Shown: positions 11,898 to 25,177, numbered from the stretch's first letter. The stretch: DNA of 64,000 nt from Amphirosellinia nigrospora (GCA_004123355.1 SCHM01000004.1:2760316-2824315), one strand, 5' to 3'. Translations and numbers: made by a program. The notes: generated by a model from the sequence alone, not told the origin.

Positions 11898-12162
11898 TGG
11901 CAAAGATCAGTCTGCGGCACCATGCTGCGACAACAATCAGCCTAGAGCACACTTGTGTGGTTTGGCCGATATTTATATCAGTATATTGGGCTTTTGTGTA
12001 AATAGAGAAGCAGTATTTGTCTCCTAGATTTGGCTAATAGACCACGACAAGGAATATCCGACCAGAACATGTTATTTCATACTATGACCTCGCACAGTCC
12101 ACAAAATGGTTATGGGTTGTCAGTACGTACATCAGCGATAATTTCACTAGCATTACACTGGT

Positions 12163-13635
12163 CTATCGCTTTAATTGGGCTATTCTGGGCTTGCCTCTTC
12201 CTGTTTTCGACTCTTTTTTCGTATCCAATCTAACATCAATCTCCGTGGTAACAAGTATACCACCGGGTAATCTTAGACGAATTGTCATGAGAACCTTTTT
12301 GACAACTGCCATGCACTCGCACCCGCTGCAGTTCCGTGATACTTGCATCACAGCTCTTATCTTGCCAAGTGTGTTGGTTGCCGAGTATATCTTGCATACC
12401 ACGATCGAGAGGAAGCCCGGGGAGGGTACTGGACGATGAAATTCTCTCGAGCGCAATGACCTTGGTTATCTGGGATCGGAGGACGTCGCAAAGGGTGTGG
12501 AGCGGGCTCGGCGGGCGGAATGCAAGGGGAATGCCGGGACGCAAAAGATCAACTCGGCTGTCGTCACCTCCGCAATACCCCACAGGATGTATTGTGAGTA
12601 CGCATATGTTTTGTCATGAGACTCGGAGAGGTTAAAGGCAGCCAAGACTCGGCCGGCTGCCCAAGCGGAAGCACTGTAGTATTAAATCAATATAAGAGAG
12701 CCAGGTAGCAACGAAGGTCAATGGAGATGGGTACTTACAAGATGCCCACAGAAAATACCACTGAGACTCCGATTTTCTGCCTGGTAGTAACGCTCAACTT
12801 CCAAATGACGACGTGGGGTAATAAGAGCATGAGAAGGGTGAATACTAAATGAAACATAGTGATAAAGATGTTGAAGACGTTGAGATCAAAGCATCTTCCC
12901 GGAAGATATGGCCGCCATGTCTTCTGCCGAGGGGAACAGACATTGTTTATAGCTGCAATGGTGGCAATGTATAGAGCGGTGTTTGCTGTGAGCATTCCGT
13001 AGCAAATCCACCAAAAGCCATTTCTGTGCGGTCTCGGCACGAATATATGGCTCCATTCCAACAAGATAGCAGCCTTGACTAGCAGAAGCGCTACGCAGTA
13101 TAAGCTTGTTGAGAGAAGGTAGGTCTATCTTTGGTTAATGGAGGAAGGTCACCCGACGTCAACTGTAGATACTAACGAACAAAAAGTCCTCCATACTGGC
13201 CACTCGTAGATCCCACATGTGCACCAAGAAACCTGCATTTTCAGGAATTTTTGTCAATTCCCACGTGCCAGCAATAAAGAAAGGCTTATCATGTTAGTTG
13301 AGATCTGCGAAACGGTATGATATATAGGGAGGGTCATAATACATATGAAATGAGACCGAGAACTAGAAAACCATTAGTTTGTAGTTCTACCAGCGGAGGG
13401 AACAAGGTATGAACAAACTGTCTTCAAGTCTTACTCTTCTTGCGCAGAAGATTTTAGCATAGGCTCTTATTAGGCCTGCTATTGTCGTTACCACTATGCC
13501 TAATGTGACGACTGTGACAGCCAGTTGATTGTTGTTTGGAGGATGGTCATAGTTAGGAATAACGCCAGGGGGCGGAGGGGCAGCAGAAGAATTTCTAATC
13601 TGTTCGATCTGCTCTGGAGTCAAATTTGGTGCCAT
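12163..13635 (-). CDS. PTH11-like (SAT4/rhodopsin-fold) seven-TM membrane protein
   Basis: This is an integral plasma-membrane protein of the fungal PTH11-like receptor group, without a CFEM domain. The start 'MAPNLTPEQIEQIRNS' and the 'HPPNNNQLAVTVVTLG' first helix are typical. Exons join well: 13635-13419, 13362-13343 (a 20-nt micro-exon), 13284-13177, 13124-12739, and from 12673 on. The introns are 56, 58, 52 and 65 nt. Family landmarks are 'GFLVHMWDLR', 'ILLEWSHIFVPRP', 'NNVCSPRQKTW', 'GRCFD', 'LLLPHVVIWKL' and 'QYILWGIAEVTTAELIFCVPAF'. Right after the last, the frame meets a stop at 12466. One extra C in the run at 12526-12529 keeps the family-like frame open, and the usual C-terminal 'GGILVTTEIDV' is then found in a further frame ending at 12163. 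The tail is therefore uncertain. The ligand is unknown. Confidence 0.82.
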
Positions 13636-15545
13636 CGTAAAGGTCGTAAATTGTTAGGCAAAGGAGAAAATCGCGTTAAAGTCGCAAAATCCAAGAGAAG
13701 TCCGTCTTAACTTGGGTGAATAATTTTTCTACTCATTGTGAAATAAAGAACTATAACACTAATATACAAGGGAACTGCAAAAAGTAAATGCATGTAGCTG
13801 ACTACATGCGTACTGAACTTGTGACACTGGTGTACTGTATTGAAGGGATGGTTAAAGTAAGGGGAAGTAAGGGAGCTATGTCGGTTAAGCTTGTCAAATC
13901 ACTATATAAGGAAGGGATTGGTTCAAGACTTGATACACTGTTTGGATGAAATCACCCGGGAGTGGTTAGGGATCTGATTTTATGTAGACATTTGCAGTTA
14001 GAAACGCTCGCCAGGGAAGCTAGCGGTAGGTATAGGCTTAATGTTGCCTTTTGTAAGGTCCGTACTTTCATCCAATGACATCCATTCAACTTTCGCCGCG
14101 GCGGTTATATCGACCAAAGTGCGAAATCTTGGCACCTGATAACTGTTTGCTACGCCTTCTCCCTGCACTGGGCACCTCTAGAAAGATCAAAATGGCGGTG
14201 ATATAGCTGGATAGCACGAATAGAGGACTACCAGACGTACTAGATGTTACGGGGAAGCAGACCTCGGGGCACCACAAATATCGCGCCCGGGTAAACAATA
14301 ATCCACCAGATCTCAGGGTATATGTTGTTTTGGTGTACGTCATGCACCTGCCCTGCGTGTGGTAAAAGGTGGTAAATTAGGCTAGGTTAGAATTAGGGGT
14401 AATTGACAGGGGTACCGGGATGTAAAAACATCTGATTTCCTTCTCATATTATGCTTTTACACTTAGCTACACACTCCGGAGCGGTCCATATTTTTCTTAA
14501 TCGATATACTGCGTTCTATTTGGTCAAATTATCTACGACTGAGACCAGGATGAGTTTTACCTCCTATCACAGAGCCACTGCCATTAACGCTTCAGAAAAC
14601 TCACCTGTTTACTTCCACAATAGAGCATAGATTGATAAAGATGTGAAACTAAAGAAGAGGCACAGTTTCCACAAGGCTAGCGAGAACGTTAGAAAATATC
14701 AACACGTAGTCGTGCATTAGTCAGTAGAATCGATCATCCCTAAGCTGAATTTGTTAGACTATAGCTTGACGCGAGGGAGAGATGCCGACCATTCCAAATC
14801 TTAGGCCAACTTAGAATAATAAAATCAAACTGGCGAGTGAGCGATATAAGTCCCTTGCACAGGTCGCGTTTCATAAATATCAGCTCTACGATTGGCTAAG
14901 CTCACTCGTATCTATTTGCTACTCAAGCAACAAATATGGAATATTAGTAGCATCTTAGTTGTAACAAGAGCTTATATGCAAGAGCTTGGAAAGAGGTTGA
15001 ACCATAATGGTTGGTTATGTATCCAAGTGTGTGAAAGATCTGCTTTTTCTCCATCTCCAAGCGCGAGGTTTCTCGACCGTCTGTACTCCAGCAGCTTTGT
15101 ATCTATTCCCACAGCTTCACCCTGATTCTCCAAGTCCGTGTCTTGTGTAAACCGGTGTATAACTTTGTCTCGGACTTCGATGTATGCTTCGGTGTAGACT
15201 CTGAGACTCGTACGATTTGTTACACCTTAGCCCTAATTCCGCAGGATTCGTGTAACAGAGTAGGTACCTAAGGCATATCCCTTCGGGCACGCTTTGGCAA
15301 CGAATAGCAACGCCGCCCCCATCGGCTAACTGCCAGTCTAATGGTGAATCATCGAGCGACGCCACTGCCGTTTGATGTATTATGACCCTCTCTGCTGCGT
15401 GTTGTGTGGATATTTGCCACCCCTGTCTTATGTACAGTTCAAGATGCATTCTCTTCACTCAAAGTGTTTCCTCTGTGCATCTTTCTATCTTGGCACCCAC
15501 ACAGAATCAAAATTTCAATCTGAAGTCTACATTGCACCTCTACAA
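13636..15545. other. Intergenic spacer
   Basis: No gene is recognisable in these 1.9 kb. The longest frames (14086-14343 on the minus strand; 15117-15458 on the minus strand) have no motifs. The region includes the promoters of the PTH11-like gene (leftward) and of the MFS exporter (rightward). Confidence 0.5.
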
Positions 15546-17550
15546 TGACATCAAACACGACTCACGAGTTGACCGTTATACGGGCGAGGAAAGCCCGCCG
15601 GAAACCGGCATCTTTGAGAACAGACCCGACGAGGTCGAGATCGGGTCGGACATATCAGATACACTAGACGATATCATTTACATGCAAGGTGCCAAGTTCT
15701 GGCTTATCTCTGTTGCGTAAGCTCTACGCTCATACTGCAATGATAAATTACTTATATCCTCAAGGGTCTCTATCATCACGTTTCTCGTCAATCTAGAAGT
15801 GCCAGTTATCATCACGGCACTCGTTTCGATCACCAGGGACTTCAAAGAATTTGACAATATAGCTTGGGTCATTGCTAGTTACCTATTGGGATATGTCGGT
15901 TTGTAGAAGCCCGCTTTCGTGTCGTATACAGTGAACTCAACTATTGTTTCAGGTACTATTGTCATCTGTGCCAAATTCAGCGACATCTTCGGCCGAAAAC
16001 TCGTCTTCGTACTGGCGATAGGAATCTTCATCATATTCTCGGCAGCTTGTAGCGCCGCCCAGACACTAACCCAGCTGTCAGTTATCCGTGCATTGACTTC
16101 CCATCATTCGCAACAAGCTGACATGCATATAGCATCATCTTCCGGGCTTTTCAGGGTGTCGGCGGCGGCGGATCTTGGTCTCTGGCAACAATTCTCGTCA
16201 TAGAACTTGTTCCGCTGGAGACGTACCCGAAATTCGTTACCAATATCTCTTTGATCAGTGCTCTGGCGTTGCTTCTTGGACCAATCATTGGCGGAGCTAT
16301 AGCGTCGAATACGAATTGGAGGTGGATTTTTATTATTAAGTATGATACCATGCCCATGCCATAATCGATAATTCCGTTCAGACTAATCCCAATAACAGCA
16401 TACCGATAGCTATCCCTGCGCTGCTGATCACTATTTTTGTCCTTCCGAAAGACTTTCCACATCACAATAAACCAGGCTACAAGCGAAAACCTATGAAAGA
16501 ACTGGTGTCGAAGTCCGTTCTCAACCGCATCGATGTGCCCGGTACTATCCTTATTCTTTTTGCAACCTTAGGCTTGACCGCCGCTTTCGAGGAGGCCGAT
16601 AAAAGGTTCCCATGGAGGTCTGCCTATGTTATCTCTCTTCTAACTGTGTCTGGACTCCTCTGGATAATTTTACTTGTATGGGAACGATACGTGACGCTCG
16701 CAAATACGGTCCGGGAACCAATCTTGCCCTGGCGGTTTATTGTGAATCGTGAAATGATGGGCGTGTTACTGTAAGAGATCTGTTACTACATCCTAATACC
16801 CAAGATACCTGACGTGGTCTAGGAACTTCATTTTTCTCGGGGGCCGACCGTCATCTGTCAGTTCATCCTCCCCCAGCGGTTCCAACTAGTATATGGTACC
16901 TCGGGCTTGGATGCCGGTGTACGATTGATACCGTTCTCGGCGTTTATTCCAATCGGCTCGGTGGTCGCATCGATTATTGGGAAGAAACTCAGAGTTCCAC
17001 CAGTATATCTCCTGATATCCGGCTCTGTGCTCCAAGTCATTGGCTTCTCCCTCCTAGCGACATTGCCATCGACATTGGAAATTCCGTCGCGAATCTATGG
17101 ATTCCAAATTATTGCGGGCTTTGGCTGTGGGATCAACTTCTCAACTCTCTTTATCCTGCTCCCGCTGGTCAATGAAACGCGCGATAACGGTCAGTTCTCA
17201 TTCCACATTTTTGTATGTATCCAAGTATTTTTACTAACTTTCATTTGATATCAGCTGTTGCCCTCGGTTCTGGGTCGCAATTTCGTTTCATAGGCAGTTC
17301 TATTGTCTTGTCCATCTCCACTTCAGTCTTCAACGGTTATGTTCGATCACGGCTTGAATCACAACTTGGTATCTCAGATCCAGATGCCCTTATCCAAGCG
17401 CTACCAACACTTGCACCCTCGGTTCAAGTTGCGATTCGTCATGTTCTCGCCACGGGGTACAGTCGTCAGCTAATTGTGCTAGCCATTTCAGCAGCCTTGC
17501 AGATACCAGCGACCTTGATGATGTGGAAGAAGCACCAAATCAAGCTATAA
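15546..17550 (+). CDS. MFS multidrug/toxin exporter, 14-TM type (DHA2/TRI12-like)
   Basis: A proton-antiport efflux pump of the plasma membrane by family. Seven exons join: 15546-15716, 15765-15898, 15953-16076, 16133-16339, 16399-16770, 16823-17189 and 17255-17550. Introns are 48-65 nt with GT..AG ends, and TACTAAC lies in the last one. Key segments are 'FEDNIAW'-like 'FDNIAWVIASYLLGYVG', motif A 'AKFSDIFGRKLVF', 'FRAFQGVGGGGSWSLATI' (motif C area), 'ELVPLETYPKFV' and 'LGPIIGGAIASNTNWRWIF'. The end 'VRHVLATGYSRQL'-like helix is at 17440. Two shifts occur: between the ATG at 15546 and about 15585, and in the G run at 16839-16843, where one more G restores 'LGGPTVICQFILPQRFQ'. The start is the weakest point. 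There is no obvious partner biosynthetic gene nearby. Confidence 0.85.
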
Positions 17551-20500
17551 ACTATCGCATTGACGCAATGTGCACTGTAAGCAATAGCAGAAAGTGCATG
17601 TGGCGTCTATAGTGCTCTACCTCAGCTGCCATGTACTTAAGTCTTCTGCAGACAGTCTTTAGTAGCGCCGTGTCTAGGTGTGGTGTTAGGCACACTGCTT
17701 TGGCAGTACTACAGTCACCTTCCAGGGTCGCTAGTGCTGCCTCGCTGAGGATGAAAAATGGATCAGAATCTGTGTATATACCCGGGAGTAGTTTACAGGT
17801 GGTGTCATGACTCTTTTTCAACAATAGATGTCATCCCGAATCCTGTGGGTCCCTTGTATGAAGATCCTGAGACTCGGAGTGAACCAAAAACTAGCAACTG
17901 CGGCTTTGAGTAATAGCTCCTATCACGAACCCTGTACTAGAGGGTAAGATGCAGACACTCCGTATTACGACAAGATCTATCAAGCCCTTGGTGACCACTG
18001 CCTAGGTAGCTATAAAAAATTTATTTGTCTGCCTCTGGCTATGCCCTGTGGTGTCTCCGACTCAACCAGGCTGTTGGCTGGTTTTTCAGTTACGGTAAGC
18101 CACCCCATCTTCGTAGAGATGACGTAGGAGGTCTAAGATTCCGAGAGCAGCAAAAAACTGCGCCTTGTCGCGTAAGTCGCAGTTATCGAGGCTGCTTTTG
18201 AATTGCAAATTCTTAAGAGTGACGCAAAATAGCCCCCGTCACAAAGTTGATGCTTGTTGTACTGTTGCTGACCATTGTGTATCATTTCCCCCGGGAACTT
18301 GAATAATCCTGCAGACTCATGTTATGTTTCAGCAGCCACGCTGGCATAGCCTCCTTCTATAATTGTACAATGGTGCTAGGCTTATCAAGCTGCAACGAAT
18401 AGTTTTCATTTTTTTAATTTCGGCGTTATCAATCTCTCCTTTTTGCTAGGGCGCCACAGGTGTTGGAACTGTGCCATGCAACTTATTCTGTCAATCGACA
18501 CGACAACACTGACAGTAACAGCGAGACAACTAGCTTATCAACTGACCGACATCTGGACACCACACGATATGACAGTAAAAGTAAATATCGGAGGAAGCAT
18601 AAATATAGTAACTGTGTTGTTAGATTTATTTAGTCTCTTAGCAGAAAATTTATGGGCATCGCTGGCAACAACCACTTGGCTTGCGCGAGGGGTGACTATT
18701 TCGTCGCTGATCATTATGACAGAGGTTGACTTTCTGACAGGTTCCTTTGCGTCTGTGTTGATAGCCTTGATACTCCTCGAACACTGAGTCTTCCCGTTCC
18801 CTTATTGACGATGCAATCTATGAATCTATCATAACAATTCCATTCAGCTGCGAGCATATAGGTAGTTATTCTGGAATGAATAGATACAATCATCCTTGGT
18901 CTTGAGAAGTTTTCCAGCTTTAAAGCCCTCATGTAGATTCATGGGTCGATGCAGATCTGCCAAGAATCAAAACTCTATATTCCCGGGTCACTTCACGAAT
19001 GGTATACTCCAAATTAAAACATCGGGGGTAGTCTTCGGAGCAATTTATTCAACTTCACGATCAATGACTCGTTCCCAACCTACTCGCCCATGTATCTCAT
19101 TATAGATGACAACGCTGCAACTACAAATGCTCAACAAAGTGTGTTGACAGCTGTGACCGCTCCTGTGCCTGCTACAGAAAATCTGACCATGCCCTGGGGG
19201 ACCGCTGGTTTGGGGCTCCGGTTCGGTTTGTGCTGGGCGGCTTGTCGGTCGAGCGGTTCCTGCGTGGGGTCACAGCAGCCAGGCGGGTAGCTACCTAGGT
19301 CATGATAGGTTATTCAAGAAAGTAGAGTGAGAAGCGCTGATAGACTTATAGCTGGAGAGCCAGAAATATTCATGCTTGCCGACGTAAACTCGCAACTAAG
19401 GGATCTGGTGTTATAGGCATGTCGATGAGCTCGAGAGAGGATCGTATTCTTGAAAATCGTGAGAAACTGCCGCATGACTAGGTTCGAATGCTGCTGGGGT
19501 TTCTTAATCCCCCAGGCCACCTAATTACTAGTGACACCTGTCGAACTGGGTAGAAGGCCGCGAGACTTCATCATTCGACCTGGTCGATCTGGACATGTTG
19601 CTAATCCCGTATTCACAGTATACGTTTGAAGTTAAAGATTGCTCTTTGCTCGGAAACTTGATAATTGGTGCTTCTTTGTTTCAAGCTCAGGCAGAGTGGA
19701 CTTGCCAAAGTAGCCACCCTGACATCAGTTTCGCATCCATAGCCCTCTAGTGGGTTGATGACCGTTATTACATTGTCGGTTGCGCACTTAGGTGCCTAGA
19801 TGTTGATACTTTATCTATTTCGCAATTGAACGGAAGTAAAGAAGCTCGGGTGTATTGGCAACCCTCGGACAGCTGGTTGGCTTGAAGTTGGACGATTGGA
19901 TTCCCTGTGATGCCCTCGCCGTCAGCCAGGCAATGGAAGAGTTACTCAATAACCAGGGCAAATGACGGAGGCTTGTTCAACTCTTCGTGATCGATCATCA
20001 AACTCAAAGAAGCGGAATCATGTATGCAGGCAATGAAGGATAGAACTCAGTCTTGGGAAGGAGGGAAACCCCCCACACTAGAGGCCAGGTTAGGGCGGGG
20101 GGGGAATTGGGATTGCAACACCTGAGGAGGAAGAATACCGCGAAACGGTCAAAGAGAAGGTTGAAGGGCTAACAAGACTCATGTAAAGTTTCCAATGGAA
20201 TAATACGAACTGTATCGTAATGGGTTGCTTATCCTATTCGGCAAACTGCAGGCAGAAGTTGTGATGAATAGGTCGCCCCTTTTCGAGTCCCGAAGATCTG
20301 TTTACCCCCTTATACACAAACTTCGTGGTCCCCCAAATTGGCCCGCTCCCTCGGCTGGTTCCCAGCCTACTTCAGTATAGCCTAGAGTAGGCCACGGCGT
20401 TTGTTTTTAGTGGCTGCCCTGGCGAAATGAAGAATGTATCAGGCCTACCTGTATGAGGTCGAGTGACTGTGTGTGGAGAAGTCAGATTATATCCTTAACA

Positions 20501-20777
20501 ACCTTACAGTCTCCCTTGCGAGCTTCGTCCCTCTTTATGTTTTATTTCGAAGGTGCTAGTGATTGAATACCGCATACCCTAGTATCAGGGCGGGCAGTGC
20601 AATGAAGGTCACAAGTTTTCGGCAGTGTTTGTAAATTGCACCAGCCGCTCTCTTAACCCTCAGCAAGTCGTAACTGGCCCCTAAATCAATGGTGAGTTAT
20701 CAACCTCATACCGCAGTCTTCTAATATCCAGTATTCCCAACTTCCTCGAACCCATCGACCGAAGCCTTTCCCTTTCC
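17551..20777. other. Long AT-rich intergenic spacer
   Basis: I find no supportable gene in 3.2 kb. Open frames at 18443-18787 (+) and 17552-17824 (-) lack motifs and conserved splice sites. A poly-G run (about 20097-20104) and a CCTAGGTA-type palindrome (18001, 19292) are visible. This may be decayed mobile DNA, but no element can be named. Confidence 0.5.
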
Positions 20778-21599
20778 TTAATAAGGATCAGCAACTACCG
20801 AAACCGCAACCTGATTCACGACAAACGCCTGCTGAAACGCCGTCGTAAACGCACCGCGCACGTCTCGTACCCTCACATCCGTCGTCTCGCAATCGCAGTC
20901 GATACCAGCATGGGTAGGATGCAACCTGACAAATTCACCAACCGGCAAGAAATTCCGACAATCGAGCAACCCCTATTGAAGCCCTCCAAGTCCTCGGCGC
21001 GCCGTAAGGACACTCCGGGTCCCGATATACCACCAGCCGCAACGTACACAATCCCCGCAGTAGCGCGATGGTATCCTCGACTTGCCGCCGACAGCTCGCG
21101 ATCCCAGCGCGAGATGCTGCACGCTCTGCAGCCAGTGGTCGTCTTCCAAGCGGCGCGGCACAGCGTATTGTAGGTTGAAGGCGGGCGTAAGACACAGGTA
21201 GCTCGCTTCGAGCAGGACGACGTCGTTCACGTAGTCGATGCGTATGTACGGCTGCTTGACCTTCCGCCACGCCTTCGAGTGGCGGGCCGTGGTGGGCGAT
21301 TTGGCGTAGTCCCCCGGCTCCGGGACATGGTTTGCTCCGATGAGCTTGAGCAGCTCGTCCGATTCCCCGTCTTTCGGCTCGTGGTCTGCGTCCCAGAACT
21401 TCTGCGCCGTGCGTCTGGTGACCAGGGTGCGGGCGAATACGTCTGTTTCTATGTCGATTGCCGCGTAGTGCCGGACCGAGAATAGGGATTCTGTTAGGTA
21501 GTGCCGTACACCTTTTCGTCGCCGGTGGGATTTCCAGATCATGTCTCGGATTTCAGGGGGCAGTTGCTGGAACAAGGGGAATTTTCCTGCAGGAGCCAT
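20778..21599 (-). CDS. 2EXR domain-containing protein (frameshifted)
   Basis: The N-terminus 'FPLFQQLPPEIRDMIW' followed by 'RRRKGVRHYL' is the hallmark of the fungal 2EXR domain, a short conserved module of unknown function found in many Sordariomycete proteins. The ATG at 21599 is used; a GTG precedes it. The first frame runs well to 'QPYIRIDYVNDVVLLEASYLCLTPAFNLQ' and 'HLAL' near 21110. The likely continuation 'VEDTIALLRGLCTLRLVVYRDPEC' is in a second frame, and 'CRNFLPVGEFVRLHPTHAGIDCDC' to the stop at 20778 in a third. The last switch sits on a GGGG run at about 20971. The expected length is about 270 residues. No TM segment or signal peptide is seen. Confidence 0.65.
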
Positions 21600-21897
21600 C
21601 ACGGATGGGTTGTTTCATGAAGTTGTTGGATAACGGACCACGAACGTTGCGCTTGTGAAATGGAGAGAAAATAGTGATTTCTGTTCTGTGATTGTGTACT
21701 GAGCAAGAAGGAAAATGGTATTGAAACGTTCTGGTGTCCGTACCTCACAACTATCGGTATGTTGTCCTGATGCTACTATTCTAGGGTATTCCCTGTATCC
21801 AAATACCACCCCTATTTCCTTGTCGGCCAGATATTAACGTTGAATTAAATAAGAAACTTCTAGTCTCATAGGCTCCCCTATACCAAACACTGCCAGT

Positions 21898-23645
21898 TTA
21901 CGCTCGAATATGGTCGATATCTTCGGTAACCGAGACCGTACCCTTCTCGAGTCCTCCACTCCATTCTTTGACATCTTTCATCGCCTCGTCTATAATGACA
22001 GTATGATATGTCTTGAACTTTCGAACCGGTACTCGATTATTAAAGAGTTCGTCGATCTCTTCCAGAGTCCGCCCTTTTGTCTCGGGTACAAACAAGTAAA
22101 AGAATACGAAACAGGCAAGATTGGAGCCTGCCCAGATATATCCGTATTTGGCACCCTATGAGGGGAAAATTAGTTAAACCGCAAAGTTTGAAGCATGACG
22201 ATAATCAAGCGAATTCCACGTACCCAGTTGAGATTCTCAGGATTGATGAAATACGGAGAAAAGAAGGAAGTCAACCACGCGAGAAGGTAACCAATACTAA
22301 TCGCCGACCCAACAGACCATGATCTCAATCTCGTGCTGACCAGCTCCGTCGCCGTCGGATACGTCGCATCGCCCACGAACGCATTATACGAAAATGTAAA
22401 GAGAGCGAGGAACGCGATCAAGCATCTCCCGGCGGCGAACGTCCCCGGGGCTACCGTCGCAGAGACAGCCAACCCGAGCATCGCACCGCCCTGGGCCAGC
22501 GCGCCAGTCATCAGAATTGTCCGCCGCCCCATGACATGGCGCATTAGGTAGATTCCGATATTCACTCCGATGAAACCCAAGACCGTGTTCATGACGGCAA
22601 ATTTGAAGGCCTCGTCGACGCTGAGCCCGGCCACGATCAAAAAGTACGTCGAATAGCTGATTACGAACCACGAGCCCGACCCCGTCTGCGTTGCGATCAC
22701 GCCGTAACATAGTAAGGTACGCCTTAGCTCGGTGCCTATGGGGAATTAGTTTGGGCCAAGGGATTCAGCAAGTTCACAGGATATGTACCTTTGAACATGT
22801 CTAGCGCTCCCACCGTCTTTGCTGTCCTCTTCTCCTCTTCGATACCCTTTACCATTTCCACCCATTCCAATTCCAGCTCTTCCGGCGGCAGCGAGTCCCC
22901 TCTAAGAGTTTCCAGCGCCTTCCTCGCAGCGTCGGTGTCGCCTCTATAGAGCAAGTATCGAGGACTCTCCGGCACAAATAGCAGGCCGATCGACAAAATT
23001 GTGGGCACGATAAATAGCGTCCCGAGGGGGATCTGGTAGGATTCTTTGAGAGAAAGTCCTTGGTCCGGTTTGTCACCGTCGTCCCGATTATGCTCCCGAT
23101 ATTCACCCATTCCGAGAACAGAGCCACCATGACGGCGCGCAGGTGTGCCGGCGCCGCCTCGGCCGTGTAGATGTTGGAGAAGGTGACGAGAAACCCGTTC
23201 GCGAGGCCGAGGATCAGACGGCCGATGTACACGGCCACTTTGCTCTCCGTCGAGATCTGGATGATGCAGGCGATGGCATTCAGCAAGCAGGCGGCCCAGA
23301 GAGCCGCCTTTCGGCCGAAATAATGAGCGAAGAGGCCAGCCACGAGCGAGGAGAGAAAGGCGCCTAGAGTTAGGAGAGATCCAATAAGCCTTTGGAACGT
23401 GCCCTACGACCACTGTTAGTAAACGATACCATGTTTAACGGGGCGCTTACATCTATTCCGTACCCTCCGGGCTGCGTGGGATCAGGATAGCCGAACACCT
23501 TCAAGAATCCAGGCATTGCCTGCAGCGCACCAACGGCAGCCGAGTCCAACCCGTACTGCATGTTAGCTATCGCGACAATGGCGCATATCAAGAGACATTT
23601 CCTGTTTGCCCAGAGGGACGTCTCGGCTATTTTGTAGGGTGACAT
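21898..23645 (-). CDS. MFS sugar transporter (hexose/alpha-glucoside permease family)
   Basis: A 12-TM sugar:proton symporter of the plasma membrane by family. Exons are 23645-23451, 23403-22789, 22735-22224 and 22155-21898. Introns are 47, 53 and 68 nt, and the first has a TACTAAC branch. The start 'MSPYKIAETSLWANRKCLL' is chosen because it directly precedes helix 1. Landmarks are 'FGYPDPTQPGGYGID', 'GRKAALWAACLLNA', 'VPESPRYLLYRG' and 'FVPETKGRTLEEIDELF' (the PETKG motif that ends helix 12). Total coding length is 1580 nt. Adding one C to the CC at 23062-23063 (complement) restores 'QGLSLKESYQIPLG' and gives exactly 527 codons. Two CreA-type GCGGGG sites lie in the 5' flank. The specific sugar cannot be told from sequence; the long C-terminal tail resembles maltose or general glucoside permeases. 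Confidence 0.88.
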
Positions 23646-23737
23646 GGCGATAAAGTCGACTTCATTGGCGGTTCCGGATTTGAGATTTGGTTGATAGGCG
23701 GATGGATGGACATGAGCTCGGCGGCAAGGAGGAGAAA

Positions 23738-23743
23738 CCCCGC
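23738..23743 (-). promoter_or_regulatory. CreA-type site (GCGGGG) upstream of the sugar transporter
   Basis: CCCCGC on the plus strand reads GCGGGG on the gene's strand. It fits the SYGGRG consensus of the carbon-catabolite repressor CreA/CRE1, about 93 bp before the transporter ATG. A single hexamer is weak evidence. Confidence 0.3.
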
Positions 23744-23900
23744 GGTTTATACTGATCAAGTTCCAACTGTCAGCTCTCTATCTCCTAGGCAAATTCGTAA
23801 TCATCACTCTGCATGATGACCGCGGTAGTTGGTGCGCGGGCGAGCCAATGGCGAGATGGTGGCATCTCCAATCTTGCCGTTGGGCTCGAGATCCGATGAT

Positions 23901-23906
23901 CCCCGC
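23901..23906 (-). promoter_or_regulatory. Second CreA-type site (GCGGGG)
   Basis: This is a second GCGGGG on the transporter strand, about 256 bp before its ATG. Paired SYGGRG sites are common at glucose-repressed transporter genes, which makes this pair a little more credible than either alone. Confidence 0.3.
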
Positions 23907-25177
23907 ATCTCGGTACTTGACTCCCATAGGCACGGGGCGTCCAGTCATGTTGCATTGTTGGTAAGATGACATTATACCCGGTACAAAGCCTCCATTAGTT
24001 TTGCCTTAGATGGCATGGCTAGCCGGTTCCCATAGAGGCAAAGGAAAAGATGGGGTAGTATCGCGTTGCTTAGTGAGGTGTATAGTCGTGTCGTGTTGTA
24101 TCTGTTTTGTGTTGAGGTATCGGGATGAGGAGTGTCTACCTACAATTGCGCAAAAGGATAAAGCAGGATGATCGAACCATTGTTTTCTTCGTATAGACCA
24201 TAATGTAACAACATTTATTTAACCGGGCTAGTATATATGATTGATCGGAGTTGACTTACACTAATCTAGCCGGCAGTCTCGCGTCTCGAGGTTTAACAAT
24301 ATCTAAGCACCGTTCTCTAGGAATCCGGCAGCGACTTTGCCAGCAATTATCAAAAGAAATCAATTCACGACTAGACATCGTGTCGCACAGAGCTACCACG
24401 CCTAGTCAAGAGGTATACGTGTGAATAAACAAATGAAACAGCTATTGCCAGGGACATAATATAGATAGAGTAGGTCAGCGTAGCACTTGGCGGCACCTAT
24501 CCTCATTCAAGCTAGTAGGACTATCGCAATAATTCCATTATGTTCACATTTGATGCCTAGCCTGATGGCTTCAACCCAGGGTATCATGTTCGAACCGGGT
24601 GGTTGGGATGTAAGCAGCATCTTGTTGATGCAGGTCACTCGTTTGGGACAAGATGGGGATGAAAGTGGACAACGGCGAACAGGTATGATCCAGGTCCTTC
24701 AGGGTAGGTTCTCTTAAAAACGGCAACCCCTTTACCAGCATGTCCAGCATGTGCCTGCCAGTGGGCGACAACTGGGCCTAAACTGGGTGTCCAGTGTCCA
24801 CAGTCCACAGCCGAGGGCGGGGCCCACTTGCCTCGAACCGATGTCGACACCTCTCCATTCCGCATCGAACCTGGCGCAAAAATTAGATAGACGGGCTGCA
24901 CTAAGATAAAGGGAAAAATCAAAAAGCGAAGAGGACAGCAACCTAGTTTGCCGTTGTCCCTGCAACTGCACCACGGTACATTGCTTGATTGATGCGCCTC
25001 AACCATCAATTGTACGCGTGTACAGCCGAGCCTCTCTCCGAAACGGGTCTGGCGTTGTGAACAACGCAGATCGATCCATCTACCGCGTATTGTCGTATTG
25101 TTGCTGTCGTTATCCGAGACTCGCATTGATGGTCGCCCGAGTCTGCAAGTGGTGAAAGTGTTGACGACATCAACGAG

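Larger units (their letters stand above)
23646..25177. other. Divergent intergenic region between sugar transporter and ERJ5
   Basis: These 1.5 kb hold the 5' flanks of two divergent genes. I see no additional gene. The short frame at 23778-23972 (-) has no motif. Two CreA-like hexamers are listed separately. Confidence 0.55.

Noticed and set aside
3087-17550. A secondary-metabolite gene cluster (monooxygenase, hydrolase, MFS exporter)
   Set aside because: No polyketide synthase, NRPS, terpene cyclase or pathway regulator is in the window, and the genes are widely spaced. The combination is compatible with chance.
19560-20160. Faint resemblance to copia-type polyprotein fragments
   Set aside because: A few words look similar, but stops are frequent and no catalytic motif is present.
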